NCBI GenBank assembly: GCA_021852225.1
Contig: JAJZOA010000346.1
Location: 1 to 24,384 of the forward strand
Length of the DNA: 24,384 bases
Origin: Planctomycetota bacterium
GTDB taxonomy: Bacteria > Planctomycetota > Phycisphaerae > WQYP01
Direction: 5' to 3'
In this document: one piece after another, positions 21,790 to 24,384 of the stretch
Position numbering within the stretch: the first letter of the stretch is position 1
How the letters are laid out: each line of letters starts with the position of its first letter
The notes under the pieces: generated by a model
What the model was told of the DNA's origin: nothing
Databases searched by the model: none
Seen by the model: the letters and a program-made list of their open reading frames with translations, nothing else
Program-made: the position numbers and the translations under genes

Positions 21790-24384
21790 TTGGCACCCCC
21801 TGCATGGCAGCCACCGATTGCCGAGCCTGTTGCTGAAGGGCGCGTTTGTAATCCGTTGGAATAACTTTATGGAACCTGGCAAGTTCCAGGGGCCAGTTTT
21901 TGAGAATTCTTTCCGCCACGGCGCTGGTGGTCGCGGCACGGTGTTCTTCAATCATGGTTCTAAGTTCCGCAATATCGTTTTCATCGGTTAATTTTTCCAG
22001 TTCCACCATCGCCAGATTGCAGCGAGGAAGAAACTGATCTTCCGGATCGTACACAAAGGCTACGCCGCCGGACATACCGGCTGCAAAATTACGGCCTGTG
22101 ACGCCAAGAATCACCACTCGGCCACCGGTCATGTATTCACAACCATGGTCACCCACGCCTTCAACCACCGCCGAAGCGCCGGAGTTTCGCACGCAGAACC
22201 GTTCACCCGCCATTCCGCGGAAAAAGGCTTTGCCACTGGTTGCCCCGTACAGCGCCACATTCCCGATCAGAATGTTTTCGCACGGCACAAAAGTGCTCGC
22301 CCGATCCGGATATACGGCTATCATGCCACCCGAAAGGCCCTTGCCGACGTAATCGTTGGCGTCACCTTCCAGTTCAATATATACCCCGCGTGCAAGCCAC
22401 GCGCCCAGACTTTGCCCAGCCGAACCGCGAAGCTTTATATGAACTGTTTTTTCCGGAAGGCCAAGTTCACCATAGCGCTTTGCAATTTCATGACTAAGTG
22501 TGGTACCCACCGTCCTGTTGGTGTTCTTAATCGGATATTCAAGTTTCACCGGCGTCGCATTTTCAATGGCGGCCCTGGCTTGCTTGATAATCTGATTATC
22601 CAACGCAAGGTCCAACCCATGGTCCTGCTTTCTGGTGGCATAAACTTCCACATTTTCATGGAGCTTTACCGCCGGGGAAAGAATTGGAGCCAGGTCCAGG
22701 CCTTCCGCTTTCCAATGTTGAATCGCGGCATCCACTTCCAGCCGGTCCACCCGGCCAATCATTTCATTGAATGTGCGAAAGCCCATAAAGGCCATCAGCT
22801 CGCGGACTTCCTCCGCCAGCAGGAACATGAAATTCACGACATATTCAGGCTTGCCGGCGAATTTCGCGCGAAGCACCGGATCCTGCGTAGCAATGCCCAC
22901 AGGGCAGGTGTTCAGATGGCAGACCCGCATCATGATGCAGCCGATGGTTACCAGCGGAACAGTGGCAAAGCCGAATTCCTCGGCCCCCAGCAATGCCCCG
23001 ATAACCACATCGCGGCCGGTCTTCAACTGACCATCCACCTGCACCACTATGCGGCTGCGCAAGTCGTTAAGCACCAGAGTCTGATGCGCTTCGGCTAACC
23101 CCAGTTCCCAAGGCGTACCGGCGTGTTTAATGCTTGTCAGCGGGGACGCACCCGTACCGCCATCGTGACCGGCAATCACCACGTGATCCGCGTGGGCTTT
23201 GGAAACTCCCGCGGCCACTGTGCCCACACCCATTTCCGCTACCAGTTTCACACTGATCCGGGCGGATGGGTTGGCGTTTTTCAGATCATGGATAAGCTGT
23301 GCCAGATCTTCAATGGAATAAATATCGTGGTGCGGCGGCGGACTGATCAACTGCACGCCCGGCGTTGCATGCCGCAGTTGGCCAATGTAGCGATCAACCT
23401 TATGGCCTGGCAACTGACCGCCTTCACCCGGTTTGGCACCCTGCGCCATTTTAATTTGCAGTTCATCCGCATTGGCCATGTAGTTGATTGTCACACCAAA
23501 CCGACCGCTGGCAACCTGTTTAATAGCTGAGCGGCGGGAATCGCCATTGGCATCCGGTTTGAACCGGCGGGCATCTTCGCCACCTTCACCCGTGTTGGAT
23601 TTTCCGCCAATCCGGTTCATGGCAATGGCCAGTGTTTCATGTGCTTCGGTGGAAATGGAACCGAGGCTCATAGCGCCAGTTGCAAACCGTTTCACAATGT
23701 CCGCCGCCGATTCAACCTCCGCCAGCATGACCGGCTTATCCGCCGGTTTTAACTTGAATAACCCGCGCAACGTGCACAAATGTCCGGCCTGTTCATTGAT
23801 AAGCCGGGCATAGCGGGCGTAGGCCTCGCGAGAATTGGTTCGGGCGGCATCCTGCAAATGCGCGATGGTTTCCGGATTCAGCAGGTGTTGTTCACCGTTT
23901 TTGCGCCACGAATACTGACCGCCTTCCGGCAGCATCGGCAGGTGCACATCGCTGGGGTTTACCGGATAACCAATCGCATGGCGGCGCATTGCTTCGGCCG
24001 CGAGCACATCAAAGCCAACGCCATCAATTTTGGAAACAGTTCCGGCAAAGCAGCGGTCAATAACATTCTGGGACAGACCGACGGCTTCGAATATCTGGGC
24101 ACCCTTGTAGCTTTGCAGCGTGGAAATACCCATTTTGCTCATGACCTTCAGAATACCCTTGCCCGCGGCCTTGATATAGTTTTTAACCAGCTTTTCATCA
24201 TCCAGCGATGAATCAACCGTTTTTTCCAGCCGCAGATTCCACAGCACCTCAAATGCCAGGTAGGGGTTAATTGCGTCCGCGCCGTAGCCGATCAACATGC
24301 AATGATGATGCACTTCGCGGGCTTCGCCTGTTTCCAGCACCAGGCCGATGCGCGTCCGCGTGCCCTGCCGCACCAGATGATGAT
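21782..24384 (-). CDS. gltB: Glutamate synthase large (alpha) subunit, 3' portion (cut by window edge)
   Basis: About 867 C-terminal residues of the roughly 1,500-residue large subunit are present. The reading frame is open to the right edge and continues outside, with [10 protein letters not shown] as the first visible residues, so the N-terminal class-II amidotransferase domain is missing from view. The visible part covers the end of the central domain, the FMN/2-oxoglutarate-binding synthase domain (including [10 protein letters not shown] and the [14 protein letters not shown] block), the [3Fe-4S] ligands C-x5-C-x4-C in [15 protein letters not shown] (Cys codons at 22937, 22919 and 22904), and the C-terminal GXGXG beta-helix domain. 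Ammonia released from glutamine is channelled to the FMN site. The gene precedes gltD in the same operon with an 8-nt overlap. The promoter lies outside the window. Confidence 0.96.
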   Translation of the reverse strand, partial: HHLVRQGTRTRIGLVLETGEAREVHHHCMLIGYGADAINPYLAFEVLWNLRLEKTVDSSLDDEKLVKNYIKAAGKGILKVMSKMGISTLQSYKGAQIFEAVGLSQNVIDRCFAGTVSKIDGVGFDVLAAEAMRRHAIGYPVNPSDVHLPMLPEGGQYSWRKNGEQHLLNPETIAHLQDAARTNSREAYARYARLINEQAGHLCTLRGLFKLKPADKPVMLAEVESAADIVKRFATGAMSLGSISTEAHETLAIAMNRIGGKSNTGEGGEDARRFKPDANGDSRRSAIKQVASGRFGVTINYMANADELQIKMAQGAKPGEGGQLPGHKVDRYIGQLRHATPGVQLISPPPHHDIYSIEDLAQLIHDLKNANPSARISVKLVAEMGVGTVAAGVSKAHADHVVIAGHDGGTGASPLTSIKHAGTPWELGLAEAHQTLVLNDLRSRIVVQVDGQLKTGRDVVIGALLGAEEFGFATVPLVTIGCIMMRVCHLNTCPVGIATQDPVLRAKFAGKPEYVVNFMFLLAEEVRELMAFMGFRTFNEMIGRVDRLEVDAAIQHWKAEGLDLAPILSPAVKLHENVEVYATRKQDHGLDLALDNQIIKQARAAIENATPVKLEYPIKNTNRTVGTTLSHEIAKRYGELGLPEKTVHIKLRGSAGQSLGAWLARGVYIELEGDANDYVGKGLSGGMIAVYPDRASTFVPCENILIGNVALYGATSGKAFFRGMAGERFCVRNSGASAVVEGVGDHGCEYMTGGRVVILGVTGRNFAAGMSGGVAFVYDPEDQFLPRCNLAMVELEKLTDENDIAELRTMIEEHRAATTSAVAERILKNWPLELARFHKVIPTDYKRALQQQARQSVAAMQGVPNG

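Noticed and set aside
1..24384. CRISPR arrays, insertion sequences, prophage genes, rRNA
   Set aside because: No regularly spaced repeats, transposase or integrase motifs, phage structural genes or rRNA-like stretches were seen.

Overview
The window is a moderately GC-rich bacterial chromosome segment with compact operons and mostly housekeeping genes. No phage, insertion sequence or CRISPR array is visible. The gene set suits the Planctomycetota (Phycisphaerae-like) or a neighbouring PVC lineage: an RpoD with region 1.1 and a long linker, a MoxR/DUF58/DUF4129/DUF4350 cluster, a Tat-exported GH20 hexosaminidase and an AmtB with a signal peptide. This placement is inferred from gene content and was not tested by phylogeny.

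Layout. (1) 422-6924, plus strand: a tightly coupled seven-gene operon. It encodes an AIM24-family protein, a small half-B-box/one-TM protein, a polytopic membrane protein, a DUF4129 protein, a DUF4350 protein, a MoxR AAA+ ATPase and a DUF58 (vWA-like) protein. A good sigma70-type promoter precedes it, and five of its six junctions overlap by 4-23 nt. (2) 6971-10715, minus strand: a probable three-gene operon of 2Fe-2S ferredoxin, GH20 beta-N-acetylhexosaminidase and M17 leucyl aminopeptidase. (3) 10853-11524, plus: a histidine phosphatase divergent from the ferredoxin, followed by tRNA-Thr(CGT). (4) 12486-15014, minus: rplU (L21) with its own promoter and leader, and the primary sigma factor rpoD with a hairpin-bearing leader. 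(5) 15518-16873, plus: RmuC. (6) 17027-18475, minus: an ammonium transporter behind an AT-rich upstream region that carries a perfect 14-bp inverted repeat. (7) 18777-19856, plus: a PA0069-type radical SAM protein that looks leaderless. (8) 20314-24384, minus: gltD and the 3' part of gltB (glutamate synthase), which runs off the right edge.

How the genes work together. The plus-strand operon looks like an envelope-associated MoxR machine: a cytoplasmic AAA+ ATPase, a vWA-like partner and several membrane proteins of unknown substrate. AmtB with GltBD brings in and assimilates ammonium, although the radical SAM gene lies between them on the other strand. RpoD and L21 are core expression genes. 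The ferredoxin-hexosaminidase-aminopeptidase group has no obvious shared pathway beyond possible turnover of peptidoglycan or chitin sugars and peptides.

Most unusual points: the AmtB has Glu in place of the first His of the twin-histidine pore motif; the amtB upstream region has a 14-bp inverted repeat with a 76-nt spacer; the MoxR operon carries a half-degenerate B-box and a DUF58 protein lacking the MIDAS serines; RpoD has an acidic C-terminal tail; and rplU has no rpmA next to it.
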